DNA of 64,000 bases. It comes from Clostridia bacterium (GTDB lineage Bacteria; Bacillota; Clostridia; Oscillospirales; Acutalibacteraceae). Positions 28,648-36,937 of this stretch are shown piece by piece (the first letter of the stretch is position 1; each line of letters begins with the position of its first letter). The stretch spans positions 1 to 64,000 of the forward strand of contig JAFQCU010000025.1 of the NCBI GenBank assembly GCA_017416285.1, in the 5' to 3' direction. Below the pieces are notes generated by a model that saw nothing but the letters and a program-made list of their open reading frames with translations, made no database searches and was not told the origin of the DNA. The translations under genes and the position numbers were made by a program.

Positions 28648-30570
28648 ATGTCAGATAATAAAAAGTTTTACATTACAACCGCCATTGCGTACACTTCACG
28701 CAAGCCGCATATCGGCAACGCTTACGATATTGTTTTAGCTGATATGATTGCCAGATACAAAAAGATGCAGGGCTTTGATGTGTTTTTAATGACCGGTTCT
28801 GATGAGCATGGTCAAAAAATTGAGGAATACGCAAATGCGGCCGGCATTTCACCCAAGGAATACGTTGATGGTATTTCTAATGAAATTAAGGCGGTTTGGC
28901 AGTCACTTAATACCGATTATGACAAATTTATCCGCACAACAGATGCCGACCACGAGCTTGCCGTTCAAAAGATTTTCACAAAGCTTTACGAACAGGGCGA
29001 CATTTATAAAGGGCATTACGAGGGTAAATATTGTGTTCCCTGTGAATCCTTCTTTACCCCCTCACAGCTTGTTGATGGTAAATGCCCTGACTGTGGCCGT
29101 GAGGTAATTGATTCTAAAGAAGAGGCATATTTCTTGCGCCTTTCAAAGTATCAGGATAAGCTTTTGGAATACTATGAACAAAACCCCAACTTCATTATGC
29201 CCGAAAGCCGCAAAAACGAAATGATTAACAATTTCTTAAAGCCCGGTCTTTCTGATTTGTGCGTTTCACGTTCAACCTTTAAATGGGGTATTCCGGTTGA
29301 GTTCGACCCCAAACACGTAACATACGTTTGGATTGACGCCCTTTCAAACTATATCACAGGCATAGGCTATAATCCCGAAGGCAGTACCGAACAATTCGAA
29401 AAGCTCTGGCCTGCTGATTTGCACGTTATTGGCAAGGATATTGTGCGCTTCCACACAATTTATTGGCCCATTATCCTAATGGCGCTTGGTCTTCCCCTAC
29501 CCAAACAGGTATTAGGTCACCCTTGGGTGCTTGTTGGCGAGGATAAAATGAGCAAATCAAAGGGTAATGTTATTTATGCTGATGAATTGGCAAAACGCTT
29601 TTCTACCGATGCAGTAAGATATTATCTTTTGTCCGAAATTCCTTTTGGACAGGATGGTACCATCACCTACGAAAGCTTTATTAATAAGTTTAACGCTGAT
29701 TTGGCAAATACTCTCGGTAACCTTGTAAACCGTTCGGTTGCAATGACCAACAAGTATTTTGATGGCAAGGTAAGTTATAAGGAATTTGACAATGAATTCG
29801 ATAACGACCTTATCGCCACCGCCAAGGAATCTATTGAAAAATATCACAGCCTTATGGATATTTACCGCAACGCCGATGCAGTCAATGCGGTTATGAACCT
29901 TGCAAAGCGTTGCAACAAGTATATTGATGAAACCACCCCTTGGTCACTTGCCAAGGATGAAGCCCAAAAAGACCGTTTAGAAGCTGTTTTATATAACCTT
30001 CTCGAGTGTATTCGCCTTCTCGGTATTATGCTTACCCCCGTTATGCCTGAAAGCTGTGACAGTATTAAAGCACAGCTTAACGAAAGCAGTGCCGACCTTT
30101 GCTTCGGTGCAGTTAAAGAATACGCTGTAGGCACCGCAACACCCTTGTTTGCAAGAATTGATGCCGAAAAGGTTTTGGCTGAAATCGCAGCTGAACAGGA
30201 AGCCGCTAAAAAAGCCGCAGAAGTTGCTGCCAACGTTGTAACTATGGCTGAAATCGGTATTGAAGATTTTGCTAAGGTAGAACTCAAGGCTGCCAAGGTT
30301 GTAGCCTGCGAGCCTGTGCCCAAAGCTAAAAAGCTTTTAAAGCTCACCCTTAATGATGGTGCAAGAAATCGCACAGTTGCATCAGGTATCGCAAAATTCT
30401 ATAAACCTGAAGAACTTATTGGAAAAACCGTTATTTTGGTTTCCAATCTTAAAAAAGCTACCCTTTGCGGTATTGAATCAGAGGGTATGATATTAGCTGC
30501 CGACTGCGGCGAGGATAGCATTAAAGTTATTTTCCTTGATGATATCCCTGCGGGAAGCAAAATCAGGTGA
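28648..30570 (+). CDS. metG: methionyl-tRNA synthetase with C-terminal tRNA-binding domain
   Basis: MetRS charges tRNA-Met. The 640-residue class I enzyme has the HIGH-type motif KPHIGNAYD (about 18-26), a zinc knuckle with CVPC and CPDCG, and KMSKSKGN near 302. An Ala-rich linker (EIAAEQEAAKKAAEVAA) leads to a Trbp111/EMAP-like OB-fold domain (about 535-640). Its stop overlaps the tatD start (GTGA), the metG-tatD order being common in Firmicutes. A weak SD (ACGAGGTG) precedes the ATG. Confidence 0.98.
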   Translation: MSDNKKFYITTAIAYTSRKPHIGNAYDIVLADMIARYKKMQGFDVFLMTGSDEHGQKIEEYANAAGISPKEYVDGISNEIKAVWQSLNTDYDKFIRTTDADHELAVQKIFTKLYEQGDIYKGHYEGKYCVPCESFFTPSQLVDGKCPDCGREVIDSKEEAYFLRLSKYQDKLLEYYEQNPNFIMPESRKNEMINNFLKPGLSDLCVSRSTFKWGIPVEFDPKHVTYVWIDALSNYITGIGYNPEGSTEQFEKLWPADLHVIGKDIVRFHTIYWPIILMALGLPLPKQVLGHPWVLVGEDKMSKSKGNVIYADELAKRFSTDAVRYYLLSEIPFGQDGTITYESFINKFNADLANTLGNLVNRSVAMTNKYFDGKVSYKEFDNEFDNDLIATAKESIEKYHSLMDIYRNADAVNAVMNLAKRCNKYIDETTPWSLAKDEAQKDRLEAVLYNLLECIRLLGIMLTPVMPESCDSIKAQLNESSADLCFGAVKEYAVGTATPLFARIDAEKVLAEIAAEQEAAKKAAEVAANVVTMAEIGIEDFAKVELKAAKVVACEPVPKAKKLLKLTLNDGARNRTVASGIAKFYKPEELIGKTVILVSNLKKATLCGIESEGMILAADCGEDSIKVIFLDDIPAGSKIR

Positions 30571-31334
30571 GTGACTTGGATAACTTAATTTTTGACACCC
30601 ACGCCCATTATGAGGACCCCGTTTTTGAGGAAAATTTTGACAGCCTTATAAATGAAATGAAAAGTGCCGGCGTTTCGGGTATTATAACCTGTGGATGCGA
30701 TAAGGAAAGCAGCCTTAAAGCATTGGCACTTGCCGAAAAATATGACATTATATATGCAGCTGTCGGTATTCATCCCGGCAGTGTCGACAGCGACACCACA
30801 ATTGAAGATATTAGACAGCTTGCCTCACACCCAAAATGTGTTGCTATTGGCGAAATCGGACTTGATTATTACTGGCGACAGGATAATAAACTGCTTCAAC
30901 ACAAAATTTTAAAGGAACAACTTGAGCTTGCAATTAAACTAGACTTGCCGGTTTTATTCCACGACCGTGACGCCCACGCTGACACACTTGAATTACTAAA
31001 GCAGTATAAACCCAAGGGTGTAGTTCACGCATTTTCGGGCAGTACCGAAATGGCACGTGAAATAATTAAACTAGGTCTTTACATCGGCGTTGGCGGTGTG
31101 CTCACCTTTAATAATGCAAGAGCGCTGCCAAGCGTTGTGGCGGATACTGAAATTTCCAAAATTTTACTTGAAACCGATGCTCCGTATTTGGCGCCGGTGC
31201 CATTTCGTGGCAAAACTAATCGTTCTGATTATATTAATTTTGTCGCCGAAAAAATGGCAGAAATTAAAAATATCAGCAAAAATGAGGTTTTAACACAAAC
31301 CTTTAAAAACGCCAAGGAATTATTTAATATCTAG
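30567..31334 (+). CDS. tatD: TatD family metal-dependent deoxyribonuclease
   Basis: A 255-residue TIM-barrel amidohydrolase-fold nuclease. Metal ligands are in DTHAHYED near the start, GEIGLDYYW (about 93-101), LFHDRDAH (about 130) and LLETDAPYLAP (about 204). The start is GTG at 30567 and overlaps the metG stop by 4 bases. TatD-family enzymes act as 3'-5' exonucleases on damaged DNA and RNA; the physiological substrate in Clostridia is not settled. Confidence 0.95.
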   Translation: MSDLDNLIFDTHAHYEDPVFEENFDSLINEMKSAGVSGIITCGCDKESSLKALALAEKYDIIYAAVGIHPGSVDSDTTIEDIRQLASHPKCVAIGEIGLDYYWRQDNKLLQHKILKEQLELAIKLDLPVLFHDRDAHADTLELLKQYKPKGVVHAFSGSTEMAREIIKLGLYIGVGGVLTFNNARALPSVVADTEISKILLETDAPYLAPVPFRGKTNRSDYINFVAEKMAEIKNISKNEVLTQTFKNAKELFNI

Positions 31335-31338
31335 TATA

Positions 31339-31381
31339 AACACCCCGTTTTTACAAACAATAATTGTGAAAGCGGGGTGTT
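31339..31381 (+). promoter_or_regulatory. hairpin covering the ribosome binding site of the N/Q-rich gene
   Basis: A stem of up to 18 bp (31339-31356 with 31364-31381, two G-U pairs, 7-base loop). The GGGGTG ribosome binding site at 31374-31379 lies within the 3' arm, and the ATG follows at 31385. No T-run follows on the plus strand, so it does not look like a terminator for tatD. It could block initiation until melted. Confidence 0.6.
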
Positions 31382-31384
31382 AAA

Positions 31385-31528
31385 ATGGATAACAAAAACA
31401 GATACGAGCAAAACAACCAGAACCGTAACGATCAGAATCGCAATGATCAAAACAGAAACGATCAAAACCGTAATGATCAGAACAAAAACAACCAAAACAA
31501 AAACGATCAGAACAAAAATAATAGATAA
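31385..31528 (+). CDS. 47-residue Asn/Gln/Asp/Arg-rich low-complexity protein
   Basis: Begins MDNKNRYEQNNQNRNDQN and continues as a near-repeat of the unit NDQNRNDQN, shifting to NDQNKN at the end; there is no hydrophobic core. The composition suggests a disordered or RNA/nucleoid-interacting peptide, but I recognise no family. A GGGGTG site at 31374-31379 with a 5-base gap to the ATG and a good terminator directly after the stop support a real gene. The DNA repeat is also low complexity, so the coding call is moderate. Confidence 0.6.
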   Translation: MDNKNRYEQNNQNRNDQNRNDQNRNDQNRNDQNKNNQNKNDQNKNNR

Positions 31529-31529
31529 T

Positions 31530-31556
31530 AAAAACCGCCCTTTCGGGCGGTTTTTG
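31530..31556 (+). terminator. intrinsic terminator, possibly bidirectional
   Basis: AAAACCGCCC/GGGCGGTTTT stem with a TTTC loop and a T-run; it separates the N/Q-rich gene from the convergent GNAT-fusion gene and has an A-rich upstream arm that can act in both directions. Confidence 0.9.
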
Positions 31557-32903
31557 TTATGCCAATGAAAACGGGAAATATAAAGTTTTATCGGTATTAA
31601 AATTATAAGCCATTGCGGTGTATTGACCTTTTTTATCCCTTTCGCAAAGTTTTTTAAAGCAATCTGTCGGAACAACTGAAATTTCACCCTTTTCATTTGA
31701 TGCCGACACCTCACAAAAGCCGAACTGCTTATAATAATCCACTAAGCTTTCATTCGCAGGGCGCAAAATTAAAATTTCATCGGTTTCGCTTTGAATTTTT
31801 TCCATAAGCGCTTTGCCATAGCCCTGACCACGATACCTTTCTTTTACGGTAAAGCCATAAATATATTTTGCCCTTTTACCATCAATTTCACAGGGTAATA
31901 AAAAGCATAAAGCAACAGTTTCGCCGTCAACACGCAAGGTTTTAATGCTATCAAAGCACAAATCAAATAATTTTGCAGTAAATGGCCCGTCATGAAAAGC
32001 GTTATCATAGAGTCGCATACACGATAAAGCCAATGGGCGACAACGATATTTTTCTAGCAAAATCTCCGGCTTGTAGGAAAGCTTAGCCTTTCTAAGCCCC
32101 TCAAGCCCCATATCGTCCTCACGATTTATAAATTCATACTCTTTCAAAGTTTTAGCAAATTCATTATTTATTACGGTATAAGCGGTTGCGTAATCCTTAA
32201 GTGCCTTTTCGATATGAATATCAAAAACATTGTTGTTAATAGGTGAGCCAAGGGTAAAAGCCACAACCGTACCATCAACAACAATGGCACCGCCCCTTAC
32301 GTTTAAAAGTTCCATATTATCCAAAAGAGTTGTTATTCCCTCTTTTTCTATTGCCATATATTCATCCATACGGTCAAAGTTTTCGGCATACCACTTTTCC
32401 GCACATTTTAAAACCTCAACCTTGTTTGAATCTGTAATAGTTTCAAAATTCCAGCTGTGTTGTTTTGAAAATGCCGCAATATGATTACGCTTACTATGAT
32501 ATTTTTTGCCCGATAAATTTGCAAGGTCTTCCCTTTTATAAATATAATCAAAGGCATCTCGCACGGGTGAAATATCATAGCTTTCGCCAAGTAATTCTTT
32601 AAATTTTGTAACTTTACCATCATTTTGTACCCAAAAACGTGGTTTTTCGGGGGCGGTATATTCAAAAATCATTTCAATACCTTTTTTAATATCGCCACCA
32701 ATAGGCATACTAAAGCTTTGGCTTTTTTCCTTGCCCGATTTTAAAAACAGCACACCGTCATTTATAGCATACATATTATTATATGCTTTTTGCCATATAA
32801 CCAAGTTGGCTACGTTCTTTTCGCAGGCAAGAATTTCATTGTTTTGTGTAAAGGCTTTGATTTTTTCTATGTCACAAAGCTCAATTTTCTTAAATTCTAA
32901 CAT
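31557..32903 (-). CDS. DUF2156 domain protein fused to a GNAT acetyltransferase
   Basis: A 448-residue protein. About the first 290 residues match the DUF2156 (LPG synthase C-like) double-GNAT fold: KKYHSKRNHIAAF, GGAIVVDGTVVAFTLGS and the VINNEFA...FINREDDMGLEGLRKAK segment are typical of the family. About residues 300-420 are a separate GNAT acetyltransferase with the acetyl-CoA loop RGQGYGKALM. No TM segments are present, unlike MprF. Substrate unknown; aminoacyl or acetyl transfer to a small molecule or lipid are possibilities. The ATG at 32903 follows AAGGTGAAT. The terminator at 32926 precedes it. Confidence 0.72.
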   Translation of the reverse strand: MLEFKKIELCDIEKIKAFTQNNEILACEKNVANLVIWQKAYNNMYAINDGVLFLKSGKEKSQSFSMPIGGDIKKGIEMIFEYTAPEKPRFWVQNDGKVTKFKELLGESYDISPVRDAFDYIYKREDLANLSGKKYHSKRNHIAAFSKQHSWNFETITDSNKVEVLKCAEKWYAENFDRMDEYMAIEKEGITTLLDNMELLNVRGGAIVVDGTVVAFTLGSPINNNVFDIHIEKALKDYATAYTVINNEFAKTLKEYEFINREDDMGLEGLRKAKLSYKPEILLEKYRCRPLALSCMRLYDNAFHDGPFTAKLFDLCFDSIKTLRVDGETVALCFLLPCEIDGKRAKYIYGFTVKERYRGQGYGKALMEKIQSETDEILILRPANESLVDYYKQFGFCEVSASNEKGEISVVPTDCFKKLCERDKKGQYTAMAYNFNTDKTLYFPFSLA

Positions 32904-32925
32904 ATTCACCTTAATTTTAGGGGAC

Positions 32926-32955
32926 AAAAAGCGTGTCAGTCGACACGCTTTTTAT
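32926..32955 (-). terminator. intrinsic terminator after pbp1A
   Basis: AAAAAGCGTGTC/GACACGCTTTTT stem; on the minus strand a T-rich run follows, immediately after the PBP stop at 32957. Confidence 0.85.
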
Positions 32956-32956
32956 T

Positions 32957-35317
32957 TTAATTTGTAGTTGTGGGTTCAGTAGTTGTTTCGTCACCAATAG
33001 TTTCATCATCGGGAAGAGTTGCATCGGGATTTGAAACATCCGGCGTAGAGGTACCGCTCGAGGTTTCGTCCTTGTCGGGCATTACATCGGTTTTGGGAGT
33101 TTCCAAAAGCGTGCCTTCATGTTCGGTACACTTTTCAGGAAGCCCTGTTTTCTTATACCAACCAATATCAATTTTTTCGCAAGCATCGGTTGCCAACAAA
33201 CCGGTTGTAGCGCAATAATAACGTTTTACAACATACTTTGTTGTCGGGTAATCCTTAGCGGGGAGATTCTTATGAATTTCGCCCATAACCTGACGCCAAA
33301 GCTTAGCTGCAAGACCTGTGTTAGAAGCAGGCATCTTTTGTTGTGTCTGATAACCAACCCAAGATGATGCTACATAATAAGGTGTACCGCCAACGAACCA
33401 TTTATCCTTAGAATCGTTTGAAGTACCGGTTTTACCGAAAGCACGGAATTTCGAGAATGTACCCGCCTGTGCTTTACCTGTACCGTTAGGACCGTAAATA
33501 ACGTTTTGAAGCATTTTATTCATAATCATTGCCGTATCTTCGCTAAACGCCATTATTGGTTGGGTATTCTGCTCAAGAATTATTTCGCCACGCTTATCGG
33601 TAACCTTTGTGTAAAGTGTTGGCTCGTAATAAAGACCGCCGTTACCGAAAACTGCGTATGCTGCGGCAGATTCAAGTGTTGTAATACCGGTATGGGTACC
33701 GCCAAGACCCAATGAAGAAAGGTTTTTATCCTCTTCTACAAGGTGATTAAGACCTAATTTTTGTGTAAGGAAATTATAAGATACACCAACGCCCAGCTTG
33801 CTGTTTAAAAGTGCAACAGGGATTGTGTTTGTCGAACGCTCAAGCGCTTCACGCACGGTAATATTACCACGGTATTTGCCATCGTGGTTACCGGGTGTCC
33901 ACTTACTGTAAGTGGTCTTAACGTCGTTCAAAAGGGTTGAATAATTAATGTGGTTATTTTCGATTGAAGGACCGTAAACCGCCAACGGCTTCATTGTTGA
34001 ACCGGGCTGACGCACCGCATCAATAGCGTTATTAAAGCCACGGTTGTCGGTCTTTTTGCCGATATTACCAACAAGCGCCTTAACCTGACCGTTATAATTA
34101 AGAATAGTCATTGCACCCAAAAGCGGGTCACCCTTGCTGCTAGGCTTAGCTGAAGCAGCAATATCAAGATATGCCTTTTCAACGATTGCCTGCATATCCA
34201 TATCAACAGTAGCATAAATCTTATAACCGCCGTTATAGAAAAGGCGTTCAGCGTGAGCGATATCATAACCATATTTTTCGGCCAAATCTTCAGTAACGTT
34301 GGTAATAAGCGCATCAATAAAGTAAGAGTTAATATCTTCGTTTGCAGTTGCATCCTTATTAGCAACAATCTTTACGTCTTCGTTAATTGCCTCAGTATAT
34401 TCCTCTTCAGTAATAAGCTTTTGTGTCTTCATAAGACCCAAAACAATCTTTCGACGCTCTGCATTTGCTTCGGGATTTGTATCCGGTGCGTAATTAGTCG
34501 GGCTCTTCGGAATGGCCGCCAAGGTTGCACATTCGGCAATGGTAAGCTCGCTTACGTCCTTGTCAAAATAATAGTTAGCCGCAACCTGCACACCATATGT
34601 GCCGTGACCCATTGCAATAGTGTTAAGATAGCACTCTAATATTACGTCCTTACTGTATTCAGATTCGAGATATCTTGCACGCATAATCTCTCGAACCTTA
34701 CGCATTTTGGTCTTATCATCATCACCGGTAAGGTTTTTAACCAACTGCTGAGTAATGGTAGAACCACCCTGACGTGAAGAATAAATAGGAATAAATTCGT
34801 TAATAACCGCACCTGTGGTACGCTTCCAGTCAACACCAAAGTGGGTTTCAAAGCGTTGGTCTTCAACAGCAATAAATGCATTTGCCAAGCGCTGTGGAAT
34901 ACCCTTATATTCTGGGTCGTTACTATCAATAGCGGGACGATCATAATCAACCCATAAACGGTTGTACATACCGTGTAGGCGCTTATATTCCTTATAATTT
35001 CCGCTACCGTCATCAACATAAACCGTAGTGGTAAGGTTTAATGTTAAATCATTAAGGTTTTCTTCCATCGTGCCGTCAACCATTGTGAAAACGTAAAGCA
35101 ATGCACCGCCTAAAACAGTACAAGCGCAGATAACACAAATAAGAAAACCAGCTAAAACGGCTCTTAATATCTTTTTCTTTTTAGAAATGACCTTTTTGGG
35201 CGGTTCTTCCTCTTTTTCAACACTTTTAGAAGAAAAAGCATTAAGGTCAAAGGTGCCTTCGCCCTCGTCTACTACGTCGTTTGAATTGGCGTAACTAAAC
35301 AAATCCTTATCTTCCAT
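32957..35317 (-). CDS. class A penicillin-binding protein (PBP1A-type)
   Basis: A bifunctional peptidoglycan synthase of 786 residues: a cytoplasmic N-tail with Glu/Lys-rich parts, one TM anchor (about 54-82), a GT51 glycosyltransferase domain with EDQRFETHFGVDW and RQGGSTITQQLVKN, and a transpeptidase domain with STMK (Ser440), STN in ERSTNTIPV and KTGTS near 630. The C-terminal tail is Thr/Asp/Glu-rich, ending TTTEPTTTN. The ATG at 35317 has GGAG upstream; the longer frame to 35389 has no SD. It is divergent from the oadB-like gene. Confidence 0.95.
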   Translation of the reverse strand: MEDKDLFSYANSNDVVDEGEGTFDLNAFSSKSVEKEEEPPKKVISKKKKILRAVLAGFLICVICACTVLGGALLYVFTMVDGTMEENLNDLTLNLTTTVYVDDGSGNYKEYKRLHGMYNRLWVDYDRPAIDSNDPEYKGIPQRLANAFIAVEDQRFETHFGVDWKRTTGAVINEFIPIYSSRQGGSTITQQLVKNLTGDDDKTKMRKVREIMRARYLESEYSKDVILECYLNTIAMGHGTYGVQVAANYYFDKDVSELTIAECATLAAIPKSPTNYAPDTNPEANAERRKIVLGLMKTQKLITEEEYTEAINEDVKIVANKDATANEDINSYFIDALITNVTEDLAEKYGYDIAHAERLFYNGGYKIYATVDMDMQAIVEKAYLDIAASAKPSSKGDPLLGAMTILNYNGQVKALVGNIGKKTDNRGFNNAIDAVRQPGSTMKPLAVYGPSIENNHINYSTLLNDVKTTYSKWTPGNHDGKYRGNITVREALERSTNTIPVALLNSKLGVGVSYNFLTQKLGLNHLVEEDKNLSSLGLGGTHTGITTLESAAAYAVFGNGGLYYEPTLYTKVTDKRGEIILEQNTQPIMAFSEDTAMIMNKMLQNVIYGPNGTGKAQAGTFSKFRAFGKTGTSNDSKDKWFVGGTPYYVASSWVGYQTQQKMPASNTGLAAKLWRQVMGEIHKNLPAKDYPTTKYVVKRYYCATTGLLATDACEKIDIGWYKKTGLPEKCTEHEGTLLETPKTDVMPDKDETSSGTSTPDVSNPDATLPDDETIGDETTTEPTTTN

Positions 35318-35461
35318 AATTATCTCCAATCTATAAGATAAATTGTTTATAGTTATCCATATTATACCACACACCTGCCCCAAAATCAACTTTTCACACC
35401 GATTTTAACAATTCTGTCATAATTTATTAAGAAAAATATCATTTTGTAACAAAAAGAATAA

Positions 35462-35490
35462 TTGAAATTTTATTTACAGTATGTTATCAT
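35462..35490 (+). promoter_or_regulatory. sigma-A promoter for the Na+-decarboxylase beta gene
   Basis: TTGAAA (35462-35467) and TATCAT (35485-35490) with a 17-bp spacer. A small GGCAAAA/TTTTGCC hairpin follows in the leader at 35504-35531. Confidence 0.5.
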
Positions 35491-35554
35491 ATTTATGTTA
35501 AAAGGCAAAATTTGGCGTTGTTAGTTTTGCCATTAAATTTAAAAGAAAGGCCTT

Positions 35555-36715
35555 ATGAAAATGGAATTTTTAATGGACATTCTTAAGGAACTCAGCTTCC
35601 TTGTAGAAAATCTCTCCCACTTTGCCGCTGCGGGCGGTTGGAAATACCCCGTAATGTGGCTTATCGGCGGTGTGCTTATTTACCTTGCAATCCGCCACGA
35701 TATGGAGCCCACCCTTCTTTTACCGATGGGCTTCGGTACAATTTTAGTCAATATTCCGCTTTCAGGCGCTATTGGTGAACACGGCGCATTAACTACATTA
35801 TTTAACGCAGGTATCGCAAACGAGCTGTTCCCACTTATTTTATTCATAGGTATCGGCGCAATGATTGACTTTGGTCCCTTGCTTACAAACCCCAAGCTTA
35901 TGATTTTTGGTGCCGCAGCACAATTTGGTATTTTCTTCACCTTCTGTATGGCATCAATGTTCTTTACCACGCCCGAAGCTGCTTCTATCGGTATTATCGG
36001 TGCGGCTGACGGTCCTACCGCTATCGTTGTTGCTAACAAGCTTTTAGGCGCAGATAATGATATTACAGGTGCAATTATGGTTGCGGCATATTCTTATATG
36101 GCGCTTGTTCCCATTATTCAGCCTCCTGTTATTAAGCTTTTAACCACTAAAAAGGAACGTCTTATTCGTATGCCTTACGAACAAAAGCAGGTTTCAAAGC
36201 TTACTAAAATTTTGTTCCCCATTGTTATTACGGTTGTTGCAGGTGTTGTTGCACCCGAATCGGTTTCACTTATCGGTTTTCTTATGTTCGGTAACCTCAT
36301 TCGTGAATGCGGCGTGCTTAACTCGCTTTCTGAAACTGCACAAAAGGTTCTTGCAAACCTTATCACAATCTTCCTTGGCATCACAATCGCTTGCCAGATG
36401 GAAGCTTCAAAGTTCCTCAACTTCAATACACTTCTTATCCTTGGCCTTGGTCTTTTCGCCTTCATTTTCGACACTGCAGGCGGTGTAATGTTTGCTAAAT
36501 TATTAAATATCTTCTTACCCAAAGGCAAAAAGATTAATCCTATGATTGGTGCAGCAGGTATTTCTGCTTTCCCCATGTCCGGTCGTGTTGTTCACAAAAT
36601 GGGACTTAAGGAAGACCCGCAAAACTTCTTGCTTATGCAATCTATCGGCGTTAACGTTTCGGGTCAGATCGCTTCAGTTATAGCAGGCGGTCTTATCCTT
36701 AGCTTCTTTATGTAA
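35555..36715 (+). CDS. sodium-translocating decarboxylase beta subunit (OadB/GcdB/MmdB family)
   Basis: A 386-residue membrane protein with about nine or ten TM segments. GIIGAADGPTAI near residue 150 is the conserved Asp-containing motif of the Na+ channel, and the C-terminal GAAGISAFPMSGRVVH is typical. In the known complexes this subunit decarboxylates the carboxybiotin formed by an alpha subunit and pumps Na+ out. No alpha subunit or biotin carrier is in the window; only a tiny gamma-like protein follows. A putative SD, AAGAAAGG, precedes the ATG at 35555. Confidence 0.93.
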   Translation: MKMEFLMDILKELSFLVENLSHFAAAGGWKYPVMWLIGGVLIYLAIRHDMEPTLLLPMGFGTILVNIPLSGAIGEHGALTTLFNAGIANELFPLILFIGIGAMIDFGPLLTNPKLMIFGAAAQFGIFFTFCMASMFFTTPEAASIGIIGAADGPTAIVVANKLLGADNDITGAIMVAAYSYMALVPIIQPPVIKLLTTKKERLIRMPYEQKQVSKLTKILFPIVITVVAGVVAPESVSLIGFLMFGNLIRECGVLNSLSETAQKVLANLITIFLGITIACQMEASKFLNFNTLLILGLGLFAFIFDTAGGVMFAKLLNIFLPKGKKINPMIGAAGISAFPMSGRVVHKMGLKEDPQNFLLMQSIGVNVSGQIASVIAGGLILSFFM

Positions 36716-36730
36716 TAGGGGGGTAAAATT

Positions 36731-36898
36731 ATGTTTAACAATTTATATTTAGCAAAAAGCATTTTCAGTGACTTTAACCCCATGGCGTTTGTTGATAACC
36801 TTAAATATATGCTTTCGGGCATGATTGCAATATTCATTGTTATCGGTATAATCGTTCTTATTACTGTAATTCTTAATAAAATCTTCAGCAAAAAATAA
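36731..36898 (+). CDS. small OadG-like (gamma subunit-like) membrane protein
   Basis: A 55-residue protein with one long TM segment (about 28-50, GMIAIFIVIGIIVLITVILN), preceded by a FVDNLKYMLSG stretch and ending in KIFSKK. Size, topology and position right after the beta subunit fit a minimal OadG/gamma subunit that stabilises the beta-alpha complex. A strong GGGGGGT site lies about 9 bases before the ATG. It is 15 bases downstream of the beta gene and ends at a terminator. Confidence 0.65.
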   Translation: MFNNLYLAKSIFSDFNPMAFVDNLKYMLSGMIAIFIVIGIIVLITVILNKIFSKK

Positions 36899-36906
36899 GT
36901 ATAAAA

Positions 36907-36935
36907 AGACCGCAAGGAAACTTGCGGTCTTAATT
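36907..36935 (+). terminator. intrinsic terminator of the ACCGCAAGG type, bidirectional
   Basis: AGACCGCAAG/CTTGCGGTCT stem with a GAAA loop and T-rich flank; lies between the small OadG-like gene and the convergent SGNH pseudogene. One of four related hairpins in this window (see 38041, 38776 and 49158). Confidence 0.85.
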
Positions 36936-36937
36936 TT

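Noticed and set aside
31339..31381. Hairpin as a simple terminator of tatD
   Set aside because: No T-run follows in the plus direction (the next bases are AAAATGG), and a good terminator lies 150 bases later after the small gene.
31331..31714. Minus-strand open frame with long Val/Ile/Leu runs opposite the N/Q-rich gene
   Set aside because: It is the complement of the repetitive N/Q-rich coding sequence and of the end of the GNAT fusion; the hydrophobic runs are only the antisense of AAY/GAY codons.
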